Assembly (NCBI RefSeq): GCF_013523055.1
Contig: NZ_JAAMQM010000003.1
Span: 124,001-188,000 of the forward strand
DNA from: Pseudomonas capeferrum
Lineage (GTDB): Bacteria > Pseudomonadota > Gammaproteobacteria > Pseudomonadales > Pseudomonadaceae
Reading direction: 5' to 3'
Length of the DNA: 64,000 nucleotides
Below the pieces are notes generated by a model. It was not told where the DNA came from and did not search any database. It saw only the letters and a list, made by a program, of their open reading frames with translations. Position numbers and translations under genes: made by a program. Of this stretch, positions 27,264 to 35,674 are shown piece by piece (the stretch's first letter is position 1; the number at the start of each line of letters is the position of its first letter).

Positions 27264-28364
27264 TCACGGCGTGGTGATCAGTTGCTCAGCAATTTCCGGG
27301 AATAAGAATGACACTAGCCGATCCCATCGCCGATCGGGCTGGAAAGCTGCGTCACCATCCCGCCACGCGGCCATGTAAGCTTTGACCTTAAGATTTCGCC
27401 ATTTGCCGGTGCGATCTTGTGAGCGAATTAGAGGTCCCATGTCATGGGCGGCAAGCATCAACCTCATGGCCCACAGGTGCGGCTTGTATCGATCGTAAAC
27501 GTGGTGTGCGACATTGATCAGTTCCGCATGCCCCCAACCTACAGGCCTCCCTTCGCGAGCAGTGTAAAGCGTGTTCAGAAAGTAAAATGGGCCTTCCGGA
27601 TCACCCAGGTAGTACGGAACCTTGATTCCTCGCTGCGCAAGGTCAGCGCGGAGTTTCAGCCAGGTTGAAGAGTCCTCTGATGAAGAAAGCCAGAAGGCAT
27701 GAAAAGCCTGCCTGATTTCATCATCGACAAGCCCCTTCTCTACCGCAGTCTCCGCACGTTCCGCATCGAAGAAGTAAACACGCTGACGCTCGCGCTCAAT
27801 CGTTAGATCGCCGAAGCTAACCCGTTGAGTTTTTGCCACCCAGGCCTGGCGCCCAAAATCGATAACTGGCTCAGTCCAAGAGCAATCGAGCATCAGTGCC
27901 TTGCGCTCCAGTGACAGTTCAAGAGTCTCCTGTGAAACAACAAATGCGTTGCGATTGTTGTTATAGAAAATGTCATCCTGCGTCAACCGGGTTTCACTCG
28001 CATCGAAAGCCTTGAATACCCAGAGCAGCAAACCGCCTTCACGCAGGTAAAACTGTCTTCGCTCAGCAATGACCCGTAAGAAGGTGGTCGATAACTGCAC
28101 CTCAAACGCCACTGGCAGCGTCCCCCTCCAGACAGCACGAACGTCAGGTCTGACTGGTACCGAACATAGGGGGCAACAGTAGAGGGGGCTCCCCGCTGAG
28201 ATTCCTTCCTGTAGCGCCATCCGCAGCTGAACGGCTTTCTCGTAATGGCTGCCTATCACCTCATGCGAGGTCAGCAACTTCCCGCTTTCTAGATGCATGA
28301 CTGCAGCGACCGCAGCGTCTGCGACGGCCAAGGATTCAGGTAGAGAGAAAGCCTTATCAGGCAT
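27264..28364 (-). CDS. CoiA-like nuclease-fold protein (DUF6035-like), possibly internally deleted
   Basis: 366 residues from the ATG at 28364 (GGAG about 8 nt upstream; a start at 28397 is also possible). It carries CPLCSVPVRP, a zinc-knuckle start, and AFEVQLSTTFLRVIAERRQF, the CoiA/PD-(D/E)XK-like motif. In relatives I remember, a further Cys/His-rich segment separates these; here only DVRAVWRGTLP lies between, so an internal deletion is likely. The C-terminal half (VFKAFDASETRLTQDDIFYN, GWGHAELINVAHHVYDRYKP) is family-specific. Probably a DNA-processing or defence protein carried as cargo. Confidence 0.68.
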   Translation of the reverse strand: MPDKAFSLPESLAVADAAVAAVMHLESGKLLTSHEVIGSHYEKAVQLRMALQEGISAGSPLYCCPLCSVPVRPDVRAVWRGTLPVAFEVQLSTTFLRVIAERRQFYLREGGLLLWVFKAFDASETRLTQDDIFYNNNRNAFVVSQETLELSLERKALMLDCSWTEPVIDFGRQAWVAKTQRVSFGDLTIERERQRVYFFDAERAETAVEKGLVDDEIRQAFHAFWLSSSEDSSTWLKLRADLAQRGIKVPYYLGDPEGPFYFLNTLYTAREGRPVGWGHAELINVAHHVYDRYKPHLWAMRLMLAAHDMGPLIRSQDRTGKWRNLKVKAYMAAWRDGDAAFQPDRRWDRLVSFLFPEIAEQLITTP

Positions 28365-28859
28365 ACCACGCACTCCGTTGCTCAGATCAGCAGACATGAT
28401 AACGGTGTGAAAAGAATTCTGCGGTCGCTATAAGCCGACAAGCTGTATTCGGTTATATGTCGGGCTCGCAGGTCAAGATTCGTGATAATCAGATCGGCCT
28501 GTCCAGATGGACAATCTGAAAAGCGCACATGTAACTTACCCGCCTACCTCTCTTGCCTCGACTGACGAATAAGGTCGCCGCCAGTTACCGATTCCTCGTA
28601 GCCAAGGAATTCGCGTAGCACCAACCTCCCCTTCATGTTCCGCTGACGTCGTCAGCGACATGCCAGGCAGCTTCGGTCTTCAGGCTGCCCGCGGTTCTTC
28701 CGCGTGACCGACCCCGTTCGCAGCGCATCCCTCGCGCGAACGACCACCGGCTTGCCGGTGGCGGATGCAGATGTTCCTCAACCCACCGCGGGGTTACGCA
28801 CCTCCCCGCTCTGGGTCGGTGTGTCTCCGTGTTCTTGTTCCTAAGTCAGGAGATTCACC
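28365..28859. other. Intergenic region upstream of the DUF3577 gene
   Basis: About 495 nt without a coding frame. The left part is AT-richer and likely holds the promoter of the CoiA-like gene; the right part holds the structured leader element at 28706-28768. Confidence 0.5.
28706..28768 (+). promoter_or_regulatory. Structured leader element, copy 1
   Basis: Nested inverted repeats: GTTCGC (28716-28721) with GCGAAC (28736-28741), GCATCC (28725-28730) with GGATGC (28763-28768), and CCACCGG (28744-28750) with CCGGTGG (28755-28761). The whole ~60 nt is strongly similar to 53735-53795 before the RadC-like gene. It lies 91 nt before the DUF3577 gene. The two first pairings exclude each other, hinting at alternative folds. 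Confidence 0.6.
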
Positions 28860-29744
28860 ATGAGCAGCACTACGTCCAGCTCGAAGTCGTACTTCGACAT
28901 CCATACCTCTGGCATCGGCTACATCCAACGCGTGCGCGAAGTACCGGTAAAGGGTGGCCGTAAAGCCACTCCCTTTCTCGCCTGTACCGTAGCGGCGTTG
29001 GTCGGGCCGGCACAAAACCCAACCCGGCGCTACTTCGACGTGCGGGTTTCCGGCGCAGAAGCCAAGCAACTCGTCCAACCCTACATCGGTATCGATGATC
29101 CCCAGCAACGGCCGCTGGTGCGCTTTCGTCTCGGCGACCTCTGGATCGATCCATTTCGTCGGCCCTCGGGCGATCCGGCAGCCAGCATGAAGGCCCGGCT
29201 ACTCAAGGCCGAGCTGCTGGAGCGCAGTGCCCTGGCCGAAATCGAGTATCACGAGCTGCTGACCCGCGGTATCGGCTACTTGAACAATCCCAGGATGATC
29301 CCGAACGGCGGTGATCCATTTCTGTCCTGCTCCATCGCAGCCCTGGCCGGCCCGGTCGACGAGCCCGAGTATCGCTATATCGAGACCACCGTCGCCGACG
29401 ACAGCGCCCAGCACCTGGTGAAGCGCTGCATTCAGGCCGTTGAAGCGAAGAAGAAGGTGCTGCTGGCCTTCACGCTCAACGACATGAAGGCCGAGGCCTA
29501 CGTTCGCAGCAAAGGCGAGCACGCCGGTGAAGTGGGCGGCAGCCTGAAGTCGAAGCTGATGCGCATCGGCCTGATCAAGGTCGATGGGGTACAGGTCTAT
29601 CCGCCGGAATCCGCAGCGCCCGCTCACGAAGACGCTCCCGCGTCCGACGAGACGGTTCGCGCCGAGGACGAAAGCGGTGACGCACAACCCACTGTCACCA
29701 CTCAGGCCCCTGTCGAGGAGTCTGCGCAGGCGGCTTCGTTCTAA
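28860..29744 (+). CDS. DUF3577 / STY4534-family ICE replication protein, two tandem domains
   Basis: 294 residues; CAGGAG precedes the ATG. Two copies of one domain are visible: residues 11-65 (YFDIHTSGIGYIQRVREVP, PFLACTVAALVGPAQNPTRR) and 123-180 (YHELLTRGIGYLNNPRMIP, PFLSCSIAALAGPVDEPEYR). The tail from about 245 is acidic and disordered. The pattern resembles the single-strand-binding-like STY4534 group of ICE replication proteins. A terminator 92 bp after the stop ends the transcript. Confidence 0.82.
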   Translation: MSSTTSSSKSYFDIHTSGIGYIQRVREVPVKGGRKATPFLACTVAALVGPAQNPTRRYFDVRVSGAEAKQLVQPYIGIDDPQQRPLVRFRLGDLWIDPFRRPSGDPAASMKARLLKAELLERSALAEIEYHELLTRGIGYLNNPRMIPNGGDPFLSCSIAALAGPVDEPEYRYIETTVADDSAQHLVKRCIQAVEAKKKVLLAFTLNDMKAEAYVRSKGEHAGEVGGSLKSKLMRIGLIKVDGVQVYPPESAAPAHEDAPASDETVRAEDESGDAQPTVTTQAPVEESAQAASF

Positions 29745-29835
29745 CCCGCAGGGCCTACTCCTGGTCCTGCCTCTTCCTCTCCCCCCATGCCCCGGCACTT
29801 CGGTGTCGGCGGCATACGCACCACCTCCCTTTATC

Positions 29836-29857
29836 GCCCCATCCTTCGGGGCTTTTT
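29836..29857 (+). terminator. Intrinsic terminator between DUF3577 and DUF932 genes
   Basis: Stem GCCCC / GGGGC with loop ATCCTTC and five T. A second hairpin CGGCAC-TTCG-GTGTCG lies just upstream near 29793-29808. It stands 73 nt before the DUF932 start, so it ends the upstream transcript or attenuates the downstream one. Confidence 0.7.
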
Positions 29858-29929
29858 CATCCCATGCAATCACTGCTTTCGGTCTCCAGGCCGCGCATGC
29901 GATTGCCGCCATTCTCAAGGAGAACGACC

Positions 29930-30757
29930 ATGCAACTCGCCTCTCGTTTTGCTCCCCGCTCGCCGATACTGCGCGCCGATCATCCGCTGTCCGATGAGCA
30001 GATCCGCGCCGTGGCACCGTCGATCTTTGCCGATACCCCGCATGAGAGCCGGTCCGAGCGCTACAGCTACATCCCCACCGCATCGGTACTGGCCGAGCTG
30101 CGCGGAGAGGGTTTCCAGCCGTTCATGGTGTGCCAGACCCGCGTGCGCCACGAGAATCGCCGCGAATTCACCAAACACATGATCCGCCTTCGCCACGCCA
30201 GCCAGATCAACGGCAACGAAGCGAATGAAATCATCCTCCTCAACTCGCACGACGGCACCAGCAGTTACCAGATGCTCGCCGGCATGTTCAGGTTCGTCTG
30301 CCACAACGGCTTGGTCTGCGGTAACACCGTCGCCGATGTCCGTGTGCATCACAAAGGCAATGTCGCCGAGCAGGTAATCGAAGGTGCGTACGAGGTCCTG
30401 CATGGCTTCGAGCAGGTGCAGGAGTCGCGCGACGCGATGCGCCTGATCACCCTGGACGAAGGCGAGCAGGAGGTCTTGGCCCGCTCTGCACTGGCGCTCA
30501 AGTACGACACGCCCAACCAGGTGGTGCCGATCACCGAAGCGCAGGTGCTGATGCCCCGCCGCGTCGATGACCGCGGCAGCGACCTGTGGTCCACCTTCAA
30601 CCGCATTCAGGAGAATCTCGTCAAAGGCGGTTTGAATGGACGCAACGCCCGTGGCCGTCGCCAGAGTACCCGGCCGGTCCAGGGCATCGATCGGAACCTG
30701 CGGCTCAACCGAGCGTTGTGGATGCTGGCTGAAGGCATGCAACAGCTGAAGGCCTGA
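29930..30757 (+). CDS. DUF932 domain protein
   Basis: 275 residues from the ATG at 29930 with CAAGGAGA at 29916-29922; the longer frame from 29864 overlaps the terminator. The family core is clear: YSYIPTASVLAELRGEGFQP, EFTKHMIRLRHA, EIILLNSHDGTSSYQMLAGM, FRFVCHNGLVCG. DUF932 proteins are common on plasmids, phages and ICEs; their role is not settled, and some are called plasmid-like or antirestriction-associated. It closes the maintenance half of the ICE. Confidence 0.88.
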   Translation: MQLASRFAPRSPILRADHPLSDEQIRAVAPSIFADTPHESRSERYSYIPTASVLAELRGEGFQPFMVCQTRVRHENRREFTKHMIRLRHASQINGNEANEIILLNSHDGTSSYQMLAGMFRFVCHNGLVCGNTVADVRVHHKGNVAEQVIEGAYEVLHGFEQVQESRDAMRLITLDEGEQEVLARSALALKYDTPNQVVPITEAQVLMPRRVDDRGSDLWSTFNRIQENLVKGGLNGRNARGRRQSTRPVQGIDRNLRLNRALWMLAEGMQQLKA

Positions 30758-30802
30758 GGCCACGTGGACTACGCCCCTGGTGGGCGTGGTCCGCTGTTTC
30801 TC

Positions 30803-31375
30803 TTATTCAATGGATGCATTATTGTAGAAAAAATATTCGGCGGAGAACGGCGACCCTCCAAAGACAGCTTGGAGGGTTTCAACCACCTCACGAAACTGTT
30901 CGTCAAATTCCTTCGCCCTAACGTCGATACCTAGGCGCTTTAGGAACTCCTCAAGTTCGGCATCGGAGAGGCCTAGCTCTATATGATGGCAATAGGTGAC
31001 TTTCTCCTTTGTGTAGGTAAGGAAGTGCTTCTTCAGGAATTCGACGTCTATTCCGCCATCCAGTTTTTCCTGTCCGGAGGCGTAGTGACCTTTGATGGAG
31101 TACAAGACCTTCGGTTTCGTTCCCGCTAAGCTTTCCTTGAAGTGGGACACCATGTGCTTTACTGAGTCTTTGATGACGGAGTGATTGTACTCGGTCTTCG
31201 CATAATACTTGCATTGCGTGGCTGTGACGTCGGTCGCAGCCCGGATATCGATATCCTCGATACATTCGACCTCGACAGAATCATCCAGCGAAGCCAGTTG
31301 CAAGACGCTGAGTATGGACAGGTCGAACTGGTAAAAATACCCTCGTATAGTGTCAACGGCGCTTCTGTCGGTCAT
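30803..31375 (-). CDS. PD-(D/E)XK-like nuclease domain protein (DUF4297-like), probably a truncated effector
   Basis: 190 residues. The N-terminus GYFYQFDLSILSVLQL followed by DDSVEVECIEDIDI and TATQCKYYAKTEYN matches the E...QxK nuclease core seen in DUF4297-type and related defence proteins. Family members I recall continue with several hundred more residues, often an ATPase; here the frame stops after AEYFFYNNASIE, so it may be an N-terminal remnant. It lies 113 bp downstream of, and in the same direction as, the GHKL ATPase gene. Low GC marks foreign origin. Confidence 0.62.
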   Translation of the reverse strand: MTDRSAVDTIRGYFYQFDLSILSVLQLASLDDSVEVECIEDIDIRAATDVTATQCKYYAKTEYNHSVIKDSVKHMVSHFKESLAGTKPKVLYSIKGHYASGQEKLDGGIDVEFLKKHFLTYTKEKVTYCHHIELGLSDAELEEFLKRLGIDVRAKEFDEQFREVVETLQAVFGGSPFSAEYFFYNNASIE

Positions 31376-31488
31376 GGCATGTCCAGTTATTAGGCTTCCC
31401 TCAGCCTCTGCTAGTCGCTAGCTTTCTTATACGACTAATTACTCCAGTGCAGATATTTTTGCTCGTTTCCGGTCCGACCGTAGCATCA

Positions 31489-33234
31489 CTAAAACTTGGT
31501 ACGCAACTGCCATTGAATCTGCCGTCGCGCAGTGGAAATAATATCGGCGAATAGCATGGCGGATACGTTTGGCTCCAAATTCTGCATGGGATAATCCCCA
31601 GAACGTTTGCCGCCTATGACCAGCACCTTGATCGATTTACTGACGTGTTTGAGAAAGTCGTGTCGGTAACCAGTAGCCTGCTGGTAGTCAGCGAAATTCA
31701 GCGCATGCGATGGGCGTTTGAACTCGATCAATAGGTACTCTCCATTGAGATTCTCATTGAGCAGAAGGTCGGGGCGCTTGTTCGCGAATTCGCCCCGATA
31801 TGTCCGATCAAGGTAGTCCTCAACTTGGCGCTGCAAGGTCTGGTTCGAGCTGAACAAGGAATACTCTGAACCGAAAATCCAGAGATTGTGTTCGATGGCC
31901 TTATGCATGGTTGCTTCGAGGGTATCGGCGGTGTTGGCCAATCGCTCTAAATGATCAAGAAAAGTGGAGCGGGCTGAGGCTTGTTCGACTAAGAAAGCCA
32001 TGTCCGCTAAGCCGAAGTCATTTAGAGAGTCGGCCAGGATAGTCACGTCACGCCGTTGGGCGTCGGCCAGATGCTCCACAACGGTTCGGTAGTCGGAGCG
32101 TTCTAACGCTTCCAGCACGACGAAGACGATCGACTCGACCTTGCTGGACGGCTCGTCGTAGTACTTTTCCAATACCTTCTTGATGGCCCGATCCGCATAA
32201 TCCCGCTTGAACCCAGGCATTGCAGCCAGGCGTTCATGAACTGCTTTCTGTAAGCGAGCATGGGCCATGCGGATTTCTGCCCCATGGGTTTCAGTGAAGG
32301 CTGCACGCAGTTTCTCCTGAACATACTCCACGACTCTTTGAAACCGCTCACTATTCTCTACCACTGAGTCCCAACCCGCCGTGACATGCTCACTCAAACC
32401 ATCGGCTTCGATCTCACCGTACATTTTTCTAAGAAGTTTGGGTGGGAAATCATCGCATTGGTCGAGCCCAAAGAAGCTGGGTTTGCCGACAGCTTTGCCA
32501 TCCACCATCAAGGTTATGCCCGGTTCGCGCAGGCCGGTCTTGCCACTGCTGATCGAGAAACGTAGCGCTACGTCGCCTGTGTCTGGCAGGCAAATGGCGT
32601 CCTCGGTATAAGTGCCTTCCAGATCATCAATAGCCAAGGGCTTACCATCGATAACAATGGTGAAATCCTTTTGGCGTCCGTACTCCTGAATCAGAAGTTG
32701 GCGAAGCCGATTGGCGTCTGGATACACGAGCCCCTGATGCAAGTTGGACAGAGTTATCGTGGTGCCGTGCTGTTCAGGGAGGCACACATCGACCTTTGGG
32801 CTGAGACGCAGATGTTCGATATCCGCCACCTGCTCCAATTCAGCCAGGCTGAGGGTGAAGCTCACTTCGCTACCGCGTGCTCGGGTCGCCAGAGTCATCA
32901 CTGATGCCGCCATCAGACCTGCGAACTTGCCAACACCCTTGCGCCCCTTGATGAGACGATGTTTGCCGGCAGTTCGTTCTCCTCGTCTTACCCGGCGATC
33001 CGATGCGATTTTCAGGTATTGACTACTGAGCTCTTGAGCAGTCATGCCGGTTCCGTCATCCATGATAATGATCGGTTCATCGCTCATGGGTTCTGGTAGG
33101 GTGATAGACACCTGCTCGGCGTCGGCGTCCCAGGCATTGTCGACCAACTCTTTAAGCGCCTTCTCGGTTGAGGAGTACTCCTGGCTCAGAAGGGTCGCCA
33201 AGCGCGAGTCGACTTGAAAATACAGCTTTTCCAT
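31489..33234 (-). CDS. GHKL (HSP90/MORC-like) ATPase fused to a PD-(D/E)XK nuclease domain
   Basis: 581 residues from the ATG at 33234; in-frame upstream codons to 33390 are not conserved-looking, and no start has a strong ribosome site. Bergerat-fold motifs are intact: N-box ELVDNAWDADAEQ (29-41, N33), G1 MDDGTGM (58-64), G2 GRKGVGKF (97-104). The last ~95 residues hold a nuclease core RPDLLL...EYLLIEFKRP...DYQQATGY (D, ExK, Q). The linking region is helical. Such fusions are known from prokaryotic defence islands, where the ATPase senses or gates and the nuclease attacks DNA. The DUF4297-like gene downstream is the likely partner. Confidence 0.75.
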   Translation of the reverse strand: MEKLYFQVDSRLATLLSQEYSSTEKALKELVDNAWDADAEQVSITLPEPMSDEPIIIMDDGTGMTAQELSSQYLKIASDRRVRRGERTAGKHRLIKGRKGVGKFAGLMAASVMTLATRARGSEVSFTLSLAELEQVADIEHLRLSPKVDVCLPEQHGTTITLSNLHQGLVYPDANRLRQLLIQEYGRQKDFTIVIDGKPLAIDDLEGTYTEDAICLPDTGDVALRFSISSGKTGLREPGITLMVDGKAVGKPSFFGLDQCDDFPPKLLRKMYGEIEADGLSEHVTAGWDSVVENSERFQRVVEYVQEKLRAAFTETHGAEIRMAHARLQKAVHERLAAMPGFKRDYADRAIKKVLEKYYDEPSSKVESIVFVVLEALERSDYRTVVEHLADAQRRDVTILADSLNDFGLADMAFLVEQASARSTFLDHLERLANTADTLEATMHKAIEHNLWIFGSEYSLFSSNQTLQRQVEDYLDRTYRGEFANKRPDLLLNENLNGEYLLIEFKRPSHALNFADYQQATGYRHDFLKHVSKSIKVLVIGGKRSGDYPMQNLEPNVSAMLFADIISTARRQIQWQLRTKF

Positions 33235-33755
33235 CGTGCGGTTACTTCGTTGCGTCCGTCCCATCGAACTAAAAAAGGATGCCGATAGGTGGGCCTCAAT
33301 GTTTGGCGAACTGCCTTGAATCCTTTTTAACCGAGATGAGCCTGCAGTGGCAATGTGCCGTCCTCTTGATGTGGGCTGTGGATTTGGCAATACGCGGCAG
33401 GAGTTAATGCCAGTGGCGATTCATTCTGCCAAATACCAGCTCGCCGATAGCGCCCTCCTCCAGCACCTTTGGCCTTCAACTACGGCACCGAACATATCGA
33501 ATCTGATTGCTCGGCAGCCAACCGTACAAGCCCGCTTCGAGTTATCCACAAAATCTGTGCATAACCCTCTCGATAAGATCCTAATCCCACGACGCATGGG
33601 CCTCGGGTTCACCTGCTGATTTTTTGATCGCCGCAGAGTCAGCTGCCCTCTTTGGGCCGCCCTGTAAAACCGGCAACATAGCGATTCCCATTGTTTGCTG
33701 ATTCGCTCTCGCGTAACGGCGATGGTCTCGGCTCGACCTTGCCGGGAGCCGAGCC
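33235..33755. other. Intergenic region before the transfer operon, with paired DnaA boxes
   Basis: 521 nt without a supported gene, between the GHKL gene (minus) and the transfer genes (plus). TTATCCACA at 33542-33550 is a perfect DnaA box and TGTGCATAA at 33556-33564 is a second box (TTATGCACA) in inverted orientation 5 nt away, embedded in an AT-rich stretch. The promoter of the transfer operon should also lie here. Confidence 0.6.
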
Positions 33756-34289
33756 ATGCACGCCATCCGTTTCTACCGCAGTTGCCTGTTGCTGGCCGCA
33801 CTGGCGGCCGGCTGTGCAACACCTCCAGCGCCCTATCCCGTTCCCGCAGAGGTCGCGGCTCCGGCTCAGGCTTTGGAGTACGTTCCAGTAGTTCGCTACG
33901 GCCGCTACACCCTAGTCGAGCTGACCCCGACGGCCGCCCAGCAGGATCTGCTGTTGCAGGTGGTCGACGTGTCCATTCCCAGCACGCTGCACGCCAGCGT
34001 CGGGGATGCGCTGCGGCATGTATTGCAACGCTCCGGCTATCAGCTATGCAGCGGAGGCGACACCGATGCGCTGAGCAGCCTCCCGCTACCAGCGGCGCAC
34101 TATCACCTCGGCCCTCTGCAACTGCGTGATGCCCTGCTGACCCTGTCCGGGCCGGCGCGAGCGCTGCACGTCGACCACAGCACGCGCAGCATCTGCTTCA
34201 GCCAGCCTCACAAAGTGGCTGCTGAAGCGACCTCGGCTATAGCCGATAGCGTTCCCCTGCAAAGTGCAACCGGGGAGCCGCAGCCATGA
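33756..34289 (+). CDS. PilL N-terminal-like lipoprotein of the ICE
   Basis: 177 residues. Lipoprotein signal: basic start, hydrophobic LLLAALAAGC with the lipid-carrying Cys20. The mature part (YGRYTLVELTPTAAQQDLLL, HASVGDALRHVLQRSGYQLC, LQLRDALLTLSGPARALHVD) matches the periplasmic PilL N-terminal/secretin-associated domain that opens the transfer operon of GI-type ICEs. It is probably part of the outer-membrane side of the mating apparatus. It overlaps the next gene by 4 bp (ATGA). Confidence 0.83.
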   Translation: MHAIRFYRSCLLLAALAAGCATPPAPYPVPAEVAAPAQALEYVPVVRYGRYTLVELTPTAAQQDLLLQVVDVSIPSTLHASVGDALRHVLQRSGYQLCSGGDTDALSSLPLPAAHYHLGPLQLRDALLTLSGPARALHVDHSTRSICFSQPHKVAAEATSAIADSVPLQSATGEPQP

Positions 34290-34939
34290 CGATGATGCCC
34301 GGCCATGGATCTAGCACGCACGGCCCCCTGATACGGGTCGCTGTAGCCACCTGGCTGCTGCTGATCAGCGGCGCCGTCGCGATCAACCACGTTGCGCTGT
34401 CGGGTCTGACGGCCCAGGTCGAAACCCACGCACCTAGCCTGCAGGTCGCTGTGCTGGAAAAGCGTCTTGCCGAACTGATCCAACAGATCGAGTACGTCCA
34501 GCAACAACCGGACGCCCTGCCCCAGGCACGCTACGAAGCAGAGCGTGAGGTGCTGGAGCAACGGCTCAGTGCGATCGAGGCGGCATTCGGCAACCAGCCG
34601 GCAGCGGACAACCTGCTGCCGCTGCAAGCCCGCCTTGATCAACTGGAAATGCGCCTCAGCGTGCCCCCTCCTGCCCTACCGACTCCGCCACGCCCACGCG
34701 CCGCCGCACCCGCCAAACCCAAGGCCATCGAGCCGCCATTCCGGGTGGTCGGCACGGAGCTGCGAGCCGGCGAGCCGTTTCTCTCGATTTTGCCGGCTGC
34801 TTCGAACGCACTCGCGCAGGTTCGCCTGCTGCGCCTTGGCGAATCCGAGGCCGGCTGGCACCTAGAGGCCATCGAACCCAATACCGCCGTATTTCGGCAC
34901 GGTGCCGACAGCCGTCGTCTGCCGATTCCGGCGCGGTAG
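34286..34939 (+). CDS. Membrane-anchored coiled-coil transfer protein
   Basis: 217 residues, starting inside the end of the lipoprotein gene. One N-terminal membrane segment (VAVATWLLLISGAVAI, residues ~18-33) is followed by a coiled coil (VLEKRLAELIQQIEYVQQQP, REVLEQRLSAIEAAFG) to about residue 130, a proline-rich linker, and a small C-terminal domain (FRVVGTELRAGEPFLSILPA, GWHLEAIEPN). This layout fits a periplasm-spanning component of the conjugation machine. It is part of the coupled transfer operon. Confidence 0.78.
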   Translation: MTMMPGHGSSTHGPLIRVAVATWLLLISGAVAINHVALSGLTAQVETHAPSLQVAVLEKRLAELIQQIEYVQQQPDALPQARYEAEREVLEQRLSAIEAAFGNQPAADNLLPLQARLDQLEMRLSVPPPALPTPPRPRAAAPAKPKAIEPPFRVVGTELRAGEPFLSILPAASNALAQVRLLRLGESEAGWHLEAIEPNTAVFRHGADSRRLPIPAR

Positions 34940-34948
34940 GAGGGTCAG

Positions 34949-35674
34949 ATGAGGCCTCATCGTATCGCCCCTGCCCTGCTGCTCCTGTTGACGAGCAGCC
35001 TGGCCCAGGGCGCGCCAACCCTCAGCAGCGACCACCGGCCCAGCCGCGAGCGACCGGTGGCCATCGAACGTGCCGACGAACAGCATGCCCGCGATTGGGG
35101 TCTGAAACTCGAGGAATGGACGCGCTACCGCGACCTGATGCAGGGGCCGCTTGGCGTCTATTCGCCGCACATCGACCCGCTGACAGCGCTGGGTATCGAG
35201 GCGCGCTCCGACCAGGAGCGGCAGCACTACGCGGAACTGCAGGTCGCAGCCGAAGCGCAGCGCGTCGAAAAGCTGCTCGCCTACCAGCGGGCCTACGACG
35301 ACGCCTGGCAGCGGCTCCACGCCGATATGCCGCGCGTCATCCTGCCCGACGCCGGTCTGGCGTTCTCGCCGATGATGCCGGCGACAAGCGGACGGCTCGC
35401 CCTGTTCGTCCGGGACGCCTGCCCAGCCTGCGATCAAGCTGCGCTGCGGCTGCAGGACGCCGGCAGGGCGTTCGATATCTACGTCGTCGACAGCAGCGCC
35501 GACGACGCGCGCATCCGCGCCTGGGCGCAGCGCATTGGCATCGACCCAGCCAAGGTACGCAGCGGCCAGGTCACGCTCAATCACGACGTGGGGCGCTGGG
35601 TGTCGCTGGGGCTTTCAGGCGATCTGCCGGCGGTGGTGCGTCAGGTCGGTGGGCAATGGCAGCGGCAGCCCTAA
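34949..35674 (+). CDS. Integrating conjugative element protein, PFL_4693 family (TIGR03759)
   Basis: 241 residues with signal peptide (MRPHRIAPALLLLLTSSLAQG) and GGAGGGT before the ATG. Conserved family blocks: DWGLKLEEWTRYRDLMQGPL and YSPHIDPLTALGIEARSDQE. The C-terminal part carries LALFVRDACPACDQAALRL, a CxxC thioredoxin-like site, suggesting a role in disulfide chemistry of periplasmic transfer proteins. Its stop TAA overlaps the ATG of the transglycosylase gene by one base. Confidence 0.88.
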   Translation: MRPHRIAPALLLLLTSSLAQGAPTLSSDHRPSRERPVAIERADEQHARDWGLKLEEWTRYRDLMQGPLGVYSPHIDPLTALGIEARSDQERQHYAELQVAAEAQRVEKLLAYQRAYDDAWQRLHADMPRVILPDAGLAFSPMMPATSGRLALFVRDACPACDQAALRLQDAGRAFDIYVVDSSADDARIRAWAQRIGIDPAKVRSGQVTLNHDVGRWVSLGLSGDLPAVVRQVGGQWQRQP

